Below, piece after piece: positions 18,174 through 27,083 of a DNA stretch of 64,000 nucleotides. The stretch is taken from NCBI GenBank assembly GCA_014360565.1, contig JACIXH010000002.1:1-64000 (forward strand), read 5' to 3'. Source of the DNA: Nocardia sp. Its GTDB lineage: Bacteria; Actinomycetota; Actinomycetes; Mycobacteriales; Mycobacteriaceae. A model generated the notes under the pieces. It saw nothing but the letters and a program-made list of their open reading frames with translations. It made no database searches and had not been told where the DNA came from. Position 1 is the stretch's first letter. Each line of letters starts with the position of its first letter. A program made the translations under genes and the position numbers.

Positions 18174-19288
18174 ATTCCGCGGTCGATGACCTGCTGATAG
18201 AGCCGAACGCAGCGCGTGGCGTGCGCGGCGGCGCTGAACCGGTGCGCTCGTCGGCAGGCTTGGTCGGCGAATTCTGTGGCGGTCGATCCCTTCGTGACGA
18301 TCATGTCGAGCGCTGCTGCGAGCGCGACGGGGTCGTTGGCGGGAACGACGTAGCCCGCGTCGCCAATGAGTTCGGCCATGTTGGCGACATCGGTGGCGAT
18401 GACGGGCACATTGTGAGCGAGGTAGTCGGCGATGGCTCCGCTGCCTTGAAAGCTCGGGTGGTCCCGGTAGGGGAACACCCCGGCGGCACTGGCGCGAATC
18501 AGGGCAGCGCGACCGGCGGCGTCGACGTACTCGGCGACGACGGTGAACTCGGTGACACCGATTCGCACGGGCTTGCCGGGTGAAACAGCAGCGGTAGGTG
18601 CGGTGGCGTCATCCCAGAATTGGCCCGCCACAACGACCCTGACGGGCTGGCGCATCAACCGAAGAGCTGCGGTGAGCAGCCCGGCGTCCTTCCATGGGGC
18701 CGCGAACCCGTAGAGGCTGATTACGGGCAGCCCGTGCGGCACGTGTAAAGCGGCGGCGAGGGCTGGAGATGGGCTCGGCAGCGTGCCATCAGGGATCGTG
18801 GTAGGCAGCCAGGCGACCTGACCACTACACAGGGCGGGACTGGTGACAGCCAGTCGGGCTTCGGCGTGCTGGCCGAAGTAGACGTACCCGTCCGCGCCCG
18901 TAATCTGTTCTCGCACAACGCGGTGCCACCGCGCATGGGGCACATGGTCACGAAACAGGGTCGGGTCGAGAGTGTGGATGTGGTAGACGATCGGGGGCCG
19001 CGAACGGCGGGGCCAGAAGGCGGCGACGAGATGGTCGATCTCGAGGTTTCCCGCGTGCAGTGCCACCACGTCATAGGCTGCGGGGTCGATCTGGTCGGCC
19101 AGTGCACGGGCCGAGGCCACGATGCGCTCGATCGACCAGAATCGTTGACTGTCCTGGTCATAGGGAATGGCGGTCGAACCGTGTCGGTCGACCAGGACAC
19201 CGATCTCGCGCAGCCCGGTGGTGAGGGCGTCGAGGTAGGGCGGCAGGCTGCCTCCCGGATGGTTCGGGCCGAGAATCAAGACTCGCAT
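18158..19288 (-). CDS. GT4-like glycosyltransferase
   Basis: GPNHPGGSLPPYLDALTTGLREIG N-terminus; FPYRDHPSFQGSGAIADYLAHNVPVIATDVANMAELIGDAGYVVPANDP. Confidence 0.85.
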   Translation of the reverse strand: MRVLILGPNHPGGSLPPYLDALTTGLREIGVLVDRHGSTAIPYDQDSQRFWSIERIVASARALADQIDPAAYDVVALHAGNLEIDHLVAAFWPRRSRPPIVYHIHTLDPTLFRDHVPHARWHRVVREQITGADGYVYFGQHAEARLAVTSPALCSGQVAWLPTTIPDGTLPSPSPALAAALHVPHGLPVISLYGFAAPWKDAGLLTAALRLMRQPVRVVVAGQFWDDATAPTAAVSPGKPVRIGVTEFTVVAEYVDAAGRAALIRASAAGVFPYRDHPSFQGSGAIADYLAHNVPVIATDVANMAELIGDAGYVVPANDPVALAAALDMIVTKGSTATEFADQACRRAHRFSAAAHATRCVRLYQQVIDRGMCRSS

Positions 19289-19291
19289 TGG

Positions 19292-20437
19292 TCATGCTTT
19301 CGATTGCGTTGTCCGGTGTGAGTGCAACGTCTGGTAGGTCGCGAGGGTTTGCGATGCGGACCTGCCCCATTCGAGTGCGGCCGGGAGGACGCCGCTGGGC
19401 TGCGCGAGTTGGTTGAGGCGAGCACGAATGTCTTGTCCGGTGCGATAGGTGTATCCGCCGCCGGCGGCGAGCAGTTCCGGGGCGGTGCCCAGGTCAGCAG
19501 GTAGCAGGACTGGTGTGCCGCAAGCGAGCGCCTCGGCGATGGCCAGACCGAAGCCTTCCCACCTCGAGGTCGACAGCAGGTAGTCCGCAGCGCGGTAGAA
19601 GCTGGGCAGGTCGGCATCGGACAGATCGCGCAGGATCGTCACGTTAGTTTCGGTGCCGGTCAGGGTGATCGGTGTCAGCGCCGGGGCGTGGCCGAGCAGA
19701 ACGGTGATGTGGGCGCAGTCGGCGAGCTCGCGGGCGAGCCGTTCGAGGTGATCCCAGCCTTTCATCGGCGTGGTCTTGCCGACCCACACCAATCGGTGTC
19801 GCCGACCTGGCGGATCGGTCCAGGGTGGCGGCGCAGTGAGTTCGTCGTCCAGCCGACGACTGGTAGTGATGCGGCCCTCGGACCCGAGAGTGATCCGCTC
19901 TCCGCTGGTAGGTGGGCAGATCGGCCCGGCTCGGAACCGTTTCCGGTCGACGCCGTTGGCGATCACGCGCGGTCGGGCAATGCCGTAGGCGGCGGCGAGA
20001 TCTGCGGCGGCGAATTCGCTGACCGCCACGACGATGTCGGCGACGCGTAGCAGTTCGTGCTCGGTGGTGATCAGGCGCGGCCACGCGCGCATGGTGGCGG
20101 CCGGCAGATCGCCGCGGATCAGGACCGGTGCCCTGTCCTGAGCGGGAAGGCCCAGGTATTCGAGAGTTTCAGCTTCCCAGGACGAGGACTCCACCACATC
20201 CGGCCGCAGCGCCACCAATGCCTCGGACACCGCCCGGCGGTGGGCGGTCAGCTCCTCGGTGCGCGGCAACGTCACAATGCGAATACCGGTCTCGAACAAT
20301 GGATGTGGCGTGTGTTGGGTGATCAGAGTGACCTCGTGACCGGCGTCGCGTAGAAGAGGGGCCAGCGCACGGTAGAGAGTGCAGATGCCCCCGCGCCCGA
20401 TCGAGTGCAGGTCTCGGTGGACGATCGCGATGTGCAT
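19292..20437 (-). CDS. GT4-family glycosyltransferase
   Basis: HSIGRGGICTLYRALAPLLRDAGHEVTLIT; STSRWEGFGLAIAEALACGTPVLLP. Confidence 0.93.
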   Translation of the reverse strand: MHIAIVHRDLHSIGRGGICTLYRALAPLLRDAGHEVTLITQHTPHPLFETGIRIVTLPRTEELTAHRRAVSEALVALRPDVVESSSWEAETLEYLGLPAQDRAPVLIRGDLPAATMRAWPRLITTEHELLRVADIVVAVSEFAAADLAAAYGIARPRVIANGVDRKRFRAGPICPPTSGERITLGSEGRITTSRRLDDELTAPPPWTDPPGRRHRLVWVGKTTPMKGWDHLERLARELADCAHITVLLGHAPALTPITLTGTETNVTILRDLSDADLPSFYRAADYLLSTSRWEGFGLAIAEALACGTPVLLPADLGTAPELLAAGGGYTYRTGQDIRARLNQLAQPSGVLPAALEWGRSASQTLATYQTLHSHRTTQSKA

Positions 20438-20443
20438 CGTCGT

Positions 20444-21322
20444 CTACCGCCGATCGTGGAGGCTGGCGCGAACCGCCTCCCATTGCGGTTCGATCAACGC
20501 CAGCCTGGAGGTGCGGAACTCGCCGTCGTCGAGCTCGGTGTGCAGACGTAGTTCGCGCGAGAGCACCATTGCCTGGTTCAGCAAGAACGGTGTCTCGATG
20601 TCGGTCTCGGCCACGATCGCTTCGATGCTCGATTGTGCGCCGGGTGTGCTTGCCAGCAGGGTGTGGAGCATTGCGAGGTCGAACCCTGCCGCGAAGAGCC
20701 CGGTGAACTCGAAATCGACTGGGACACAGCTGCCGTCTTCGGTGATCAGCAGGTTCGACGGCAGTGGGTCGCCGTGCGCGACCGCGTCGATGGGTCCGAC
20801 GGCGGCGATCAGTCGATGAAGTGCGATTCGGTCGTCATCGTCGAAGATCCCGATCCGGTGGTAGCGCTCGACCCGATCCGGGTAGTCGAACACAGGCGAC
20901 AGTGCTCCCGGTGGTGGGTTCCATGCGCCGAATCCGAGCAGGGTGTTCACGGTCGCGTCGAATACCGCCGGGGTGATCGGGTCGATTGGGTATCTCTCAG
21001 TGTCCACGACGCGGCCGGGGATGTGTTCGATGACAATGACCCGGCCGTTCGCGGCGTGGATCAGTTCCGGTACCCGCGTCGGGGGCGGAAATATCTCGAA
21101 CGCCCGGTAGATGCCGATCTCGTGGCCGAATTTGTTGTGCCAGAACGTCTCATCGGTCAGGCACACCTTGATGACGGCCGCTCGGCCATGATAGTCGCCG
21201 ACGACCAGCAGGGATTTGTCGGTGGCGCGCAGAACGCGACCGGCCGTGACATCCGCGCCGAGTTCCTCGGTGAGTTTTGCAGTGGCGGTATCGAGATCAA
21301 GCGGTGCGCCGCTCATCGGCAT
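20444..21322 (-). CDS. Aminoglycoside phosphotransferase-like kinase
   Basis: Catalytic AHGDPLPSNLLITEDGSCVPVDFEFTG. Confidence 0.85.
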   Translation of the reverse strand: MPMSGAPLDLDTATAKLTEELGADVTAGRVLRATDKSLLVVGDYHGRAAVIKVCLTDETFWHNKFGHEIGIYRAFEIFPPPTRVPELIHAANGRVIVIEHIPGRVVDTERYPIDPITPAVFDATVNTLLGFGAWNPPPGALSPVFDYPDRVERYHRIGIFDDDDRIALHRLIAAVGPIDAVAHGDPLPSNLLITEDGSCVPVDFEFTGLFAAGFDLAMLHTLLASTPGAQSSIEAIVAETDIETPFLLNQAMVLSRELRLHTELDDGEFRTSRLALIEPQWEAVRASLHDRR

Positions 21323-22262
21323 CCTCCCCGGTCGCTGTGATGATGTCGGTCAATCGCTCGATCAGATCGGTCTCGGCGTCGGGTTCGCGCCAGGCATGGG
21401 CGAGCGCATGGATCGACTGCTGGTAGTAGTGCGGGTTCAGCAGTCCACCGGCAGTGAGCTGGCCGAGCACCTGCCAGTACATGATGGAGGTGTAGAGCCG
21501 GAATCGGTGGGATCTGTCTGTGCTGGTCGGCCATCGGTTCCACATCCGGCGGACCAGCGCGCCGAAGCGCGCCATCGCGGCGGCGTTGTCGGCTACCGCG
21601 CCGATCATGCTGCCCGTCGCAGGGAGCCGGTGGTAGATCACCGTCGGCGCTGCGCATCGCGCGATGCGGTAGCCGTGCTCGCGGGTCAACCGCAGCCAGA
21701 AATCCCAGTCCTCGATCGCGGGCAACCCTGGATCGAAGCGGGCCGTCCCGGCGCGGGGCGACCGCAGGACCGCGGCATGGACGGGAAACAGGTTGCACGC
21801 CTCCAACAACACCGGGTCGAACGCAGCATCCCACGGGGTCGTGGCCGCAAGTATGGGCCCGATCGCGGTGCTCGGGTGGATTCGATGTTCGGCGACCAGG
21901 CACGTGGTGGCGACCGCGTCGATTCCCGATTCCAGGGCGGCCAGGGCGGTAGAGAGGTGGTCGGGCAGGAAGAGGTCGTCGTCGTCGAGAAACGCGACAT
22001 AGCTTCCGCGCGCGCGCTCGATGCCGGTGTTGCGGGCGCACGGAAGGCCACGGCGATGGGGATGGCTGATCAACTGGGTCGCCAATCCCCGGTCGCGGGC
22101 ATCCTGCACCACGTCCTCGACCGGGGAGCCTCCATCGTTGACCACGATGACTTCGATTTCGTGCAGGTCGACTCCGCGTTGGGCGGCGATGCTCGCCAAC
22201 GCCTGCCCCACCTCGGCGGGCCGGTCGAGCGTCGGCACGATCACGCTCACGATCGGGTCCAT
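21297..22262 (-). CDS. GT2-family glycosyltransferase
   Basis: IVSVIVPTLDRPAEVGQALASIAAQ, SYVAFLDDDDLFLPDH. Confidence 0.92.
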   Translation of the reverse strand: MDPIVSVIVPTLDRPAEVGQALASIAAQRGVDLHEIEVIVVNDGGSPVEDVVQDARDRGLATQLISHPHRRGLPCARNTGIERARGSYVAFLDDDDLFLPDHLSTALAALESGIDAVATTCLVAEHRIHPSTAIGPILAATTPWDAAFDPVLLEACNLFPVHAAVLRSPRAGTARFDPGLPAIEDWDFWLRLTREHGYRIARCAAPTVIYHRLPATGSMIGAVADNAAAMARFGALVRRMWNRWPTSTDRSHRFRLYTSIMYWQVLGQLTAGGLLNPHYYQQSIHALAHAWREPDAETDLIERLTDIITATGEDADERRTA

Positions 22263-23275
22263 GCCGTCACCCCCGAATCGGACTCGTCGGCGAGCCAGTC
22301 CAACAACGGGCCCAGCTGGCCGCGATGGCGCCACTGCACGATCCGCGAGCAGGCTGCGAGGTCAGTCAACAGACCCCGGGAGTCGTGGGCGTAGTCGTCG
22401 CGACTCCGTTCACGGCGGGGAAGATAGCGGGTGTTGAGGTCCGGATCGAAAACCCAGTCGAACCGGACATGCGGCCACAGCGCCGCTGCCGGATCTCCCA
22501 CGTGCGCTGGAACACTCACGTCACCATTGGGCCCGTAGCCAGCGAGCACCACGGTGACGTCGCGTTGCCCCAAAGCGGTGTGCACCGGGTTGGGCTGTCC
22601 GAGGCGCGCGAAGGTGAACAGCAGCCTGCGGTCGCGCCCGTACCGTGCGAGCCGAGGCATCTTGCGGAAAGCGTCGATGTCGACTCCCTCGTTCTCCCAT
22701 GGCTCACCGAGTCGATCCTCGTAGTCGAGATAGGTGCCGATCTTGATCGGGATCGGCGTGGGTAGCGACGTGATGACCAGACCGTCGGTGCCGCGGTAGA
22801 GGATCAGATGATCGTTGGACAGGTACTGGTATCCCCGTGTCAGCGCGGCATTGAGCGCCAGGGTGGTTTTGCCGCTGCCCTTGTCGCCGATCACGAGGAT
22901 CACCCTGTTGTCGTCGGCGACCGCCGACGCGTGCAGCATGGTGTAGCGGCGGGCCTCGCAATAGTCGAGCAGCAGCTCCCGGATCGCCTTACGGGTCGTG
23001 ATCGCCAGGTCGCGTTCGTTTGTCGAGTGGATCGTCAATACCCGGCCCGCTGGGTCGGCCCGGTAGCCGACCTTCCACGGTGTCAACGCCATGTCCGGCT
23101 CCGGCGTCCGTGACCTGGCGCGAATCGTCCAGGCCGCCGGGTACTCGGCTGGGCCACCGCCGGTGACCTGATAGAACTCGCGCAAATACCGGACCAAGTC
23201 GACGTGGTCGGTTTCGAGGGCAACCGTGACCGTTCCCAGGTCGATACCGAACGTGCGCCAGGTGCTACTGCTCAT
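22247..23275 (-). CDS. HPr kinase-like P-loop protein
   Basis: TMLHASAVADDNRVILVIGDKGSGKTTLALNAALTRGYQYLSNDHLIL; ATG at 23275. Confidence 0.8.
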   Translation of the reverse strand: MSSSTWRTFGIDLGTVTVALETDHVDLVRYLREFYQVTGGGPAEYPAAWTIRARSRTPEPDMALTPWKVGYRADPAGRVLTIHSTNERDLAITTRKAIRELLLDYCEARRYTMLHASAVADDNRVILVIGDKGSGKTTLALNAALTRGYQYLSNDHLILYRGTDGLVITSLPTPIPIKIGTYLDYEDRLGEPWENEGVDIDAFRKMPRLARYGRDRRLLFTFARLGQPNPVHTALGQRDVTVVLAGYGPNGDVSVPAHVGDPAAALWPHVRFDWVFDPDLNTRYLPRRERSRDDYAHDSRGLLTDLAACSRIVQWRHRGQLGPLLDWLADESDSGVTAWTRS

Positions 23276-24198
23276 GCGTCTGCTCCCATCGCTGATCGGG
23301 CCAGTCCAGCTATTCCCTCGGCCAAGCCGATCCGAGGCGCCCAGTCCAAAACTGCTGCGGCCTTGTCGATCCGCAGGCACATCCGCTCGATGCCGCCTGG
23401 AACCGAACTCACCGAACTCGGTGCCGCCTCGCGTTCGGTGACATCGCGAACCATCGAGTGAATTTCGGCCACACTGGTCTCGATGCCGCTGCCGATGTTC
23501 ACCCGGCCCGCCGGCGCGGACACGCACGCGTGTACGACTGCTGCGGCGACATCCTGCACGTGGACGAAGTCTCTGGTCGGGAATCCGTTGCCGTGCAATA
23601 CAGATGGCTGACTGGCGGCGGTATCGGCGAGGAAGCGGCTGATCACTCCTGCCCGGTCTGGAGCTTGGCCAGGCCCGTAGACATTTCCCAGAATCAGCGA
23701 TGTTGATGGCAATCTGTCCTGGTCCGAGAACCACTCGACGTAGCTGAGCGCGGCGGCCTTGCTCATGCCGTACGGATTGGTCGGCACCGGCCGGTGTTCC
23801 TCGGAGACCGGAAGATCGGTTGTCGCACCGTAGATCGCCGACGACGCTGCGAAGACCAGCAGCTCGACACCGGCTTCCGCTGCGGCCTCGGCGACGGCGA
23901 TCGTGCCGCACACGTTGACCTCGGCGTCGGTTTCAGGGTGGCGGATAGCCGCCGAGACCAGTACCTGGGCTGCGAGGTGAATGACGATGTGCGGGGCGAA
24001 GTCTCGAATGAGATCAACGAATCGCCCCGAGCGGACATCGCACAACTCCATGCGCGGCGGCGACCGGCGCCCTGGTGGCGGCCCTACGAGGTCGACTGAC
24101 ATTACCTCCGCACCGACCTCGCTCAGCAGGTCGACCACTGCCGAGCCGATGAACCCGCTCCCGCCGGTCACCAACACTCGTCGGTCGAGGGTCGACAT
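23272..24198 (-). CDS. NAD-dependent epimerase/dehydratase (extended SDR)
   Basis: VLVTGGSGFIGSAVVDLL, YGMSKAAALSY; ATGA overlap with the HPr kinase-like gene; alternative upstream starts possible. Confidence 0.92.
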   Translation of the reverse strand: MSTLDRRVLVTGGSGFIGSAVVDLLSEVGAEVMSVDLVGPPPGRRSPPRMELCDVRSGRFVDLIRDFAPHIVIHLAAQVLVSAAIRHPETDAEVNVCGTIAVAEAAAEAGVELLVFAASSAIYGATTDLPVSEEHRPVPTNPYGMSKAAALSYVEWFSDQDRLPSTSLILGNVYGPGQAPDRAGVISRFLADTAASQPSVLHGNGFPTRDFVHVQDVAAAVVHACVSAPAGRVNIGSGIETSVAEIHSMVRDVTEREAAPSSVSSVPGGIERMCLRIDKAAAVLDWAPRIGLAEGIAGLARSAMGADA

Positions 24199-24383
24199 CT
24201 TCGCGGGACTCTGCGGCCTGATGATCCTTGGCAGTGTGCGCATTCGGCTCTCCTCCCACCCTGAGACAGCCCGGGACAAAGCGAACCGCGCGGGTGAACG
24301 CGCATGTCGTTGCCTCGATGTGCGGTGCTCGGAAGCTGTGCACGGGCTACCTGGATCTCACACGGTACCCACCAATCTAGGGG

Positions 24384-24440
24384 TTGTCCACCAGGTGGAT
24401 AGGTACTAGGTGGTGGGGGGCTTGCGGATATCCACTAGCA
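24384..24440. promoter_or_regulatory. Candidate GntR operator in the divergent promoter
   Basis: TCCACC-A-GGTGGA dyad at 24387-24399, repeated GTGGATA/TATCCAC (24395, 24429), inside the divergent intergenic region. Confidence 0.5.
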
Positions 24441-24459
24441 ATCCGGTAGCGTCTTTGCT

Positions 24460-25215
24460 ATGCCCAAAAAGCCCGAATACCTCTCGATCGCAGACACGCT
24501 GCGAGCCGAAGTGCTCGCCGGCGACTACGACGCCGCGCCACTTCCAGGCAACGGCGAGGTCGCTGAACGCTTCGACGTCAACATGAAGACCGCCGGACGA
24601 GCTGTGCAACAACTGGTCGCCGAAGGCTTGGTGATCGCTCGGCCCGGGCTACGAGCGGTCCCCACCCCGCCCGAACTGCGCGGCACTCGGTGGCCGATGA
24701 ACGGTCGCTATGCCCGTGCCCGCGCCGCGCGCGGACTGGTCTTCGCCGGTGACGTCAGCGGCAACGTCCGCAAGGACACCGTCAGCCGCGAATGGGCACC
24801 CGCCCCACTGCAGATCGCGCACCTGCTCGGCGTCAAAGAAGGCGCACGGGTTATGCGCCGCAACAGCCGCACCTTCATCGACGACGTCGCGACCGAGGAC
24901 ACGATCCTGTTCTTCCCGGAAGCGATCGCCGCAGCCGCTCCCGAACTCGAAACCGCCGACCGCATTCAGGTCGTCGCCCTCATCGAAGACGCCGGGCACA
25001 CCGTGACGCGAACCGCCAACGAGATCCGAGCCCGACACGCCACCACCTCCGAGCAGGAACTGTTCGGCATCGACGCGAACAACATCGTCATCGAACACAT
25101 CCACGGAACCTACGGCGCCACAGGCGAACCGCTCGAAGCCGTCATCAACGTTCGACCCGCTCAAGGCGGCGTCATCACCTTCGACACATACGAAGCACCG
25201 CTCGACAACGAATAG
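24460..25215 (+). CDS. GntR family transcriptional regulator
   Basis: YLSIADTLRAEVLAGDYDAAPLPGNGEVAERFDVNMKTAGRAVQQLVAEGLVIARPGLRA winged HTH; UTRA-like C-terminus. Confidence 0.92.
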   Translation: MPKKPEYLSIADTLRAEVLAGDYDAAPLPGNGEVAERFDVNMKTAGRAVQQLVAEGLVIARPGLRAVPTPPELRGTRWPMNGRYARARAARGLVFAGDVSGNVRKDTVSREWAPAPLQIAHLLGVKEGARVMRRNSRTFIDDVATEDTILFFPEAIAAAAPELETADRIQVVALIEDAGHTVTRTANEIRARHATTSEQELFGIDANNIVIEHIHGTYGATGEPLEAVINVRPAQGGVITFDTYEAPLDNE

Positions 25216-25227
25216 AAGGAGACCCCG

Positions 25228-25929
25228 ATGTCCACCTCCACCACCGCGGTCAGAAACCGGCTGGCTATCGCCCTGGACACCAGCGATCTGGACACCGCGG
25301 TGTCCATCGCCAAAGCTGTGCAACCCGACATCGGCGTCGCCAAAGTCGGACTCCAACTATTCAGCGCGGCCGGACGCGACGCCGTGCGCGCCATCCAGGA
25401 CATCGGCATGGACGTCTTCCTCGACGTCAAACTGCACGACATCCCCAACACCGTCTACGGAGCCAGCACCGTTCTCGGGGCCCTCGGCGTCCAATTCCTG
25501 ACCGTGCACGCAGGCGGCGGAACTGCCATGCTCGAAGCTGCAGTGAAGGGACTGAGCGAAGGCGCGAGCAACGCCGGGTTTGCAGCGCCGACCGTGCTCG
25601 CGGTCACCGTGCTGACCAGCGCGCCCGACGCATCACCGGAACTGCTCAACGAGCGACTGGCCGCCGCTGTCGCAGCAAACTGCGGTGGCGTCGTCTGCGC
25701 GGCCAGCGACCTGTCCGTCATCCGCGCCACGGCACCCGAGATCCTGACCGTCGTTCCCGGAATCCGCCCGGCCGGTGGCGCAGTCCACGACCAACAGCGC
25801 GTCGCAACACCGACCGAAGCGATTCGCAGTGGCGCAAGCATTCTCGTCCTTGGCCGGGCAATCACCGGCGCAGATGACCCCGCCGAAGCAGCGAAGACCA
25901 TCGCCTCAGAAGTCGCACAGGCGAGCTGA
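25228..25929 (+). CDS. pyrF-like: Orotidine 5'-phosphate decarboxylase-family protein
   Basis: FLDVKLHDIPNTV (DxKxxD) and VPGIRPAGGAVHDQQRVATPTEAIRSGASILVLGRAIT. Confidence 0.9.
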   Translation: MSTSTTAVRNRLAIALDTSDLDTAVSIAKAVQPDIGVAKVGLQLFSAAGRDAVRAIQDIGMDVFLDVKLHDIPNTVYGASTVLGALGVQFLTVHAGGGTAMLEAAVKGLSEGASNAGFAAPTVLAVTVLTSAPDASPELLNERLAAAVAANCGGVVCAASDLSVIRATAPEILTVVPGIRPAGGAVHDQQRVATPTEAIRSGASILVLGRAITGADDPAEAAKTIASEVAQAS

Positions 25930-25970
25930 TCGAGCTGATCGAGCTGATCGAGCTGATCGAGCTGATCGAG
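25923..25970. repeat. 9-bp tandem repeat GAGCTGATC, 5 copies plus partial
   Basis: Read directly; overlaps the pyrF-like stop codon. Confidence 0.95.
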
Positions 25971-26007
25971 CCATGCTGATCGTCGAGCGCTCGACGATCA
26001 GCATGGC
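25970..26007. terminator. 38-bp perfect palindrome
   Basis: GCCATGCTGATCGTCGAGCGCTCGACGATCAGCATGGC. Confidence 0.75.
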
Positions 26008-26080
26008 TTCGAAATTCTGCCAAAGTTCAAGCCACGGCACGGCGTTGGGCTCGCGCGACACCAGGAACGGGGAAGCCGGT

Positions 26081-26578
26081 ATGCCAGAAATCGAGTCAAA
26101 CAGCGAGTCGATCGACTACCTCGAGGATCCGATCGGCGCCGCGCGGCGGGGCACCAACCCAACCGTGATCGGCCGGATGCGCAGCGGCTGGGCAGTCATG
26201 GGCAGCACCCAGCACCTGCCCGGGTACTGCATACTCATGCACGACGGAAACGCTGACCAGCTCACCGAACTACCGCGGGCCGACCGCCTCACCTTCATAC
26301 AAGACCTGGTGCTCCTCGGCGAAGCAGTCGAGCGCGCATGCCGAGCCACAGACCCAGACTTTCTCCGCATCAACTACGAAGTCCAAGGCAACCAGTGGCA
26401 ACACCTACACGGCCACATCCACGCCCGCTACCAGTGGGAACCCGACCACCTACGAATAGGCCCGGTCGCGCTCTACGGACTTGACCGCGAGGCACCCGAA
26501 CACCGACTCGGATCCAGGCACGACCCGCTGCGGGCAGCCATATCGACTGCACTTCAAGAAGTAGTAGCTGAGCGCTGA
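26081..26578 (+). CDS. HIT family protein
   Basis: QHLHGHIHARY HIT motif; RBS-like GGAACGGGG upstream. Confidence 0.85.
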   Translation: MPEIESNSESIDYLEDPIGAARRGTNPTVIGRMRSGWAVMGSTQHLPGYCILMHDGNADQLTELPRADRLTFIQDLVLLGEAVERACRATDPDFLRINYEVQGNQWQHLHGHIHARYQWEPDHLRIGPVALYGLDREAPEHRLGSRHDPLRAAISTALQEVVAER

Positions 26579-26762
26579 AACGTCCAGAGCCACCTGCCAA
26601 TTGCCCAGACCGAATCCTCGGCCACCACGTTGCTGCACCCGGTCCACATTGGAAGTCCACCAATGAGAAGTTCGTCGCCGGGCATCGCTGCAAAGGCGTG
26701 TCGCAAACCACTAAAGACCTAACGGTAGGGTTGATGCGGCCCGCACCAGAAGGAGTTCGTCG

Positions 26763-27020
26763 TTGCTACCACATTGGGATGACCACCGCATTATGGAGGA
26801 CCTCGACGCGTGGTGTGAGAAGCATCGGGAAACCGTCGGCGAATTCGATCGATTCGAAGCACGTGAGCGGGTCAAGCTCGCGCTTGTAGAGTCGCTGCTG
26901 TACGACCGTAACGGCCCGGAAAACAACATTCTGGTTCGAATGACCGAACAGAACGAAGAACGCGACGCCGACATCGACTCACAAGCGCGTAAATTGTTCA
27001 GCGGCGAACAGCCGACCTGA
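26763..27020 (+). CDS. Small hypothetical protein
   Basis: 85 aa; GAAGGAGT RBS-like sequence upstream. Confidence 0.6.
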   Translation: MLPHWDDHRIMEDLDAWCEKHRETVGEFDRFEARERVKLALVESLLYDRNGPENNILVRMTEQNEERDADIDSQARKLFSGEQPT

Positions 27021-27083
27021 CGAATCACTCGCGGCGGGCGAGCTAAGAGAACAAGCCCGCGACCGCGTCGCTGACGCGCTACA

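Noticed and set aside
25923-25970. CRISPR-like array
   Set aside because: 9-bp units with no spacers and no cas genes; simple tandem repeat
17505-26578. Lasso peptide or other RiPP cluster suggested by the HPr-kinase-like protein
   Set aside because: No precursor peptide, leader peptidase or lasso cyclase recognised among the ORFs
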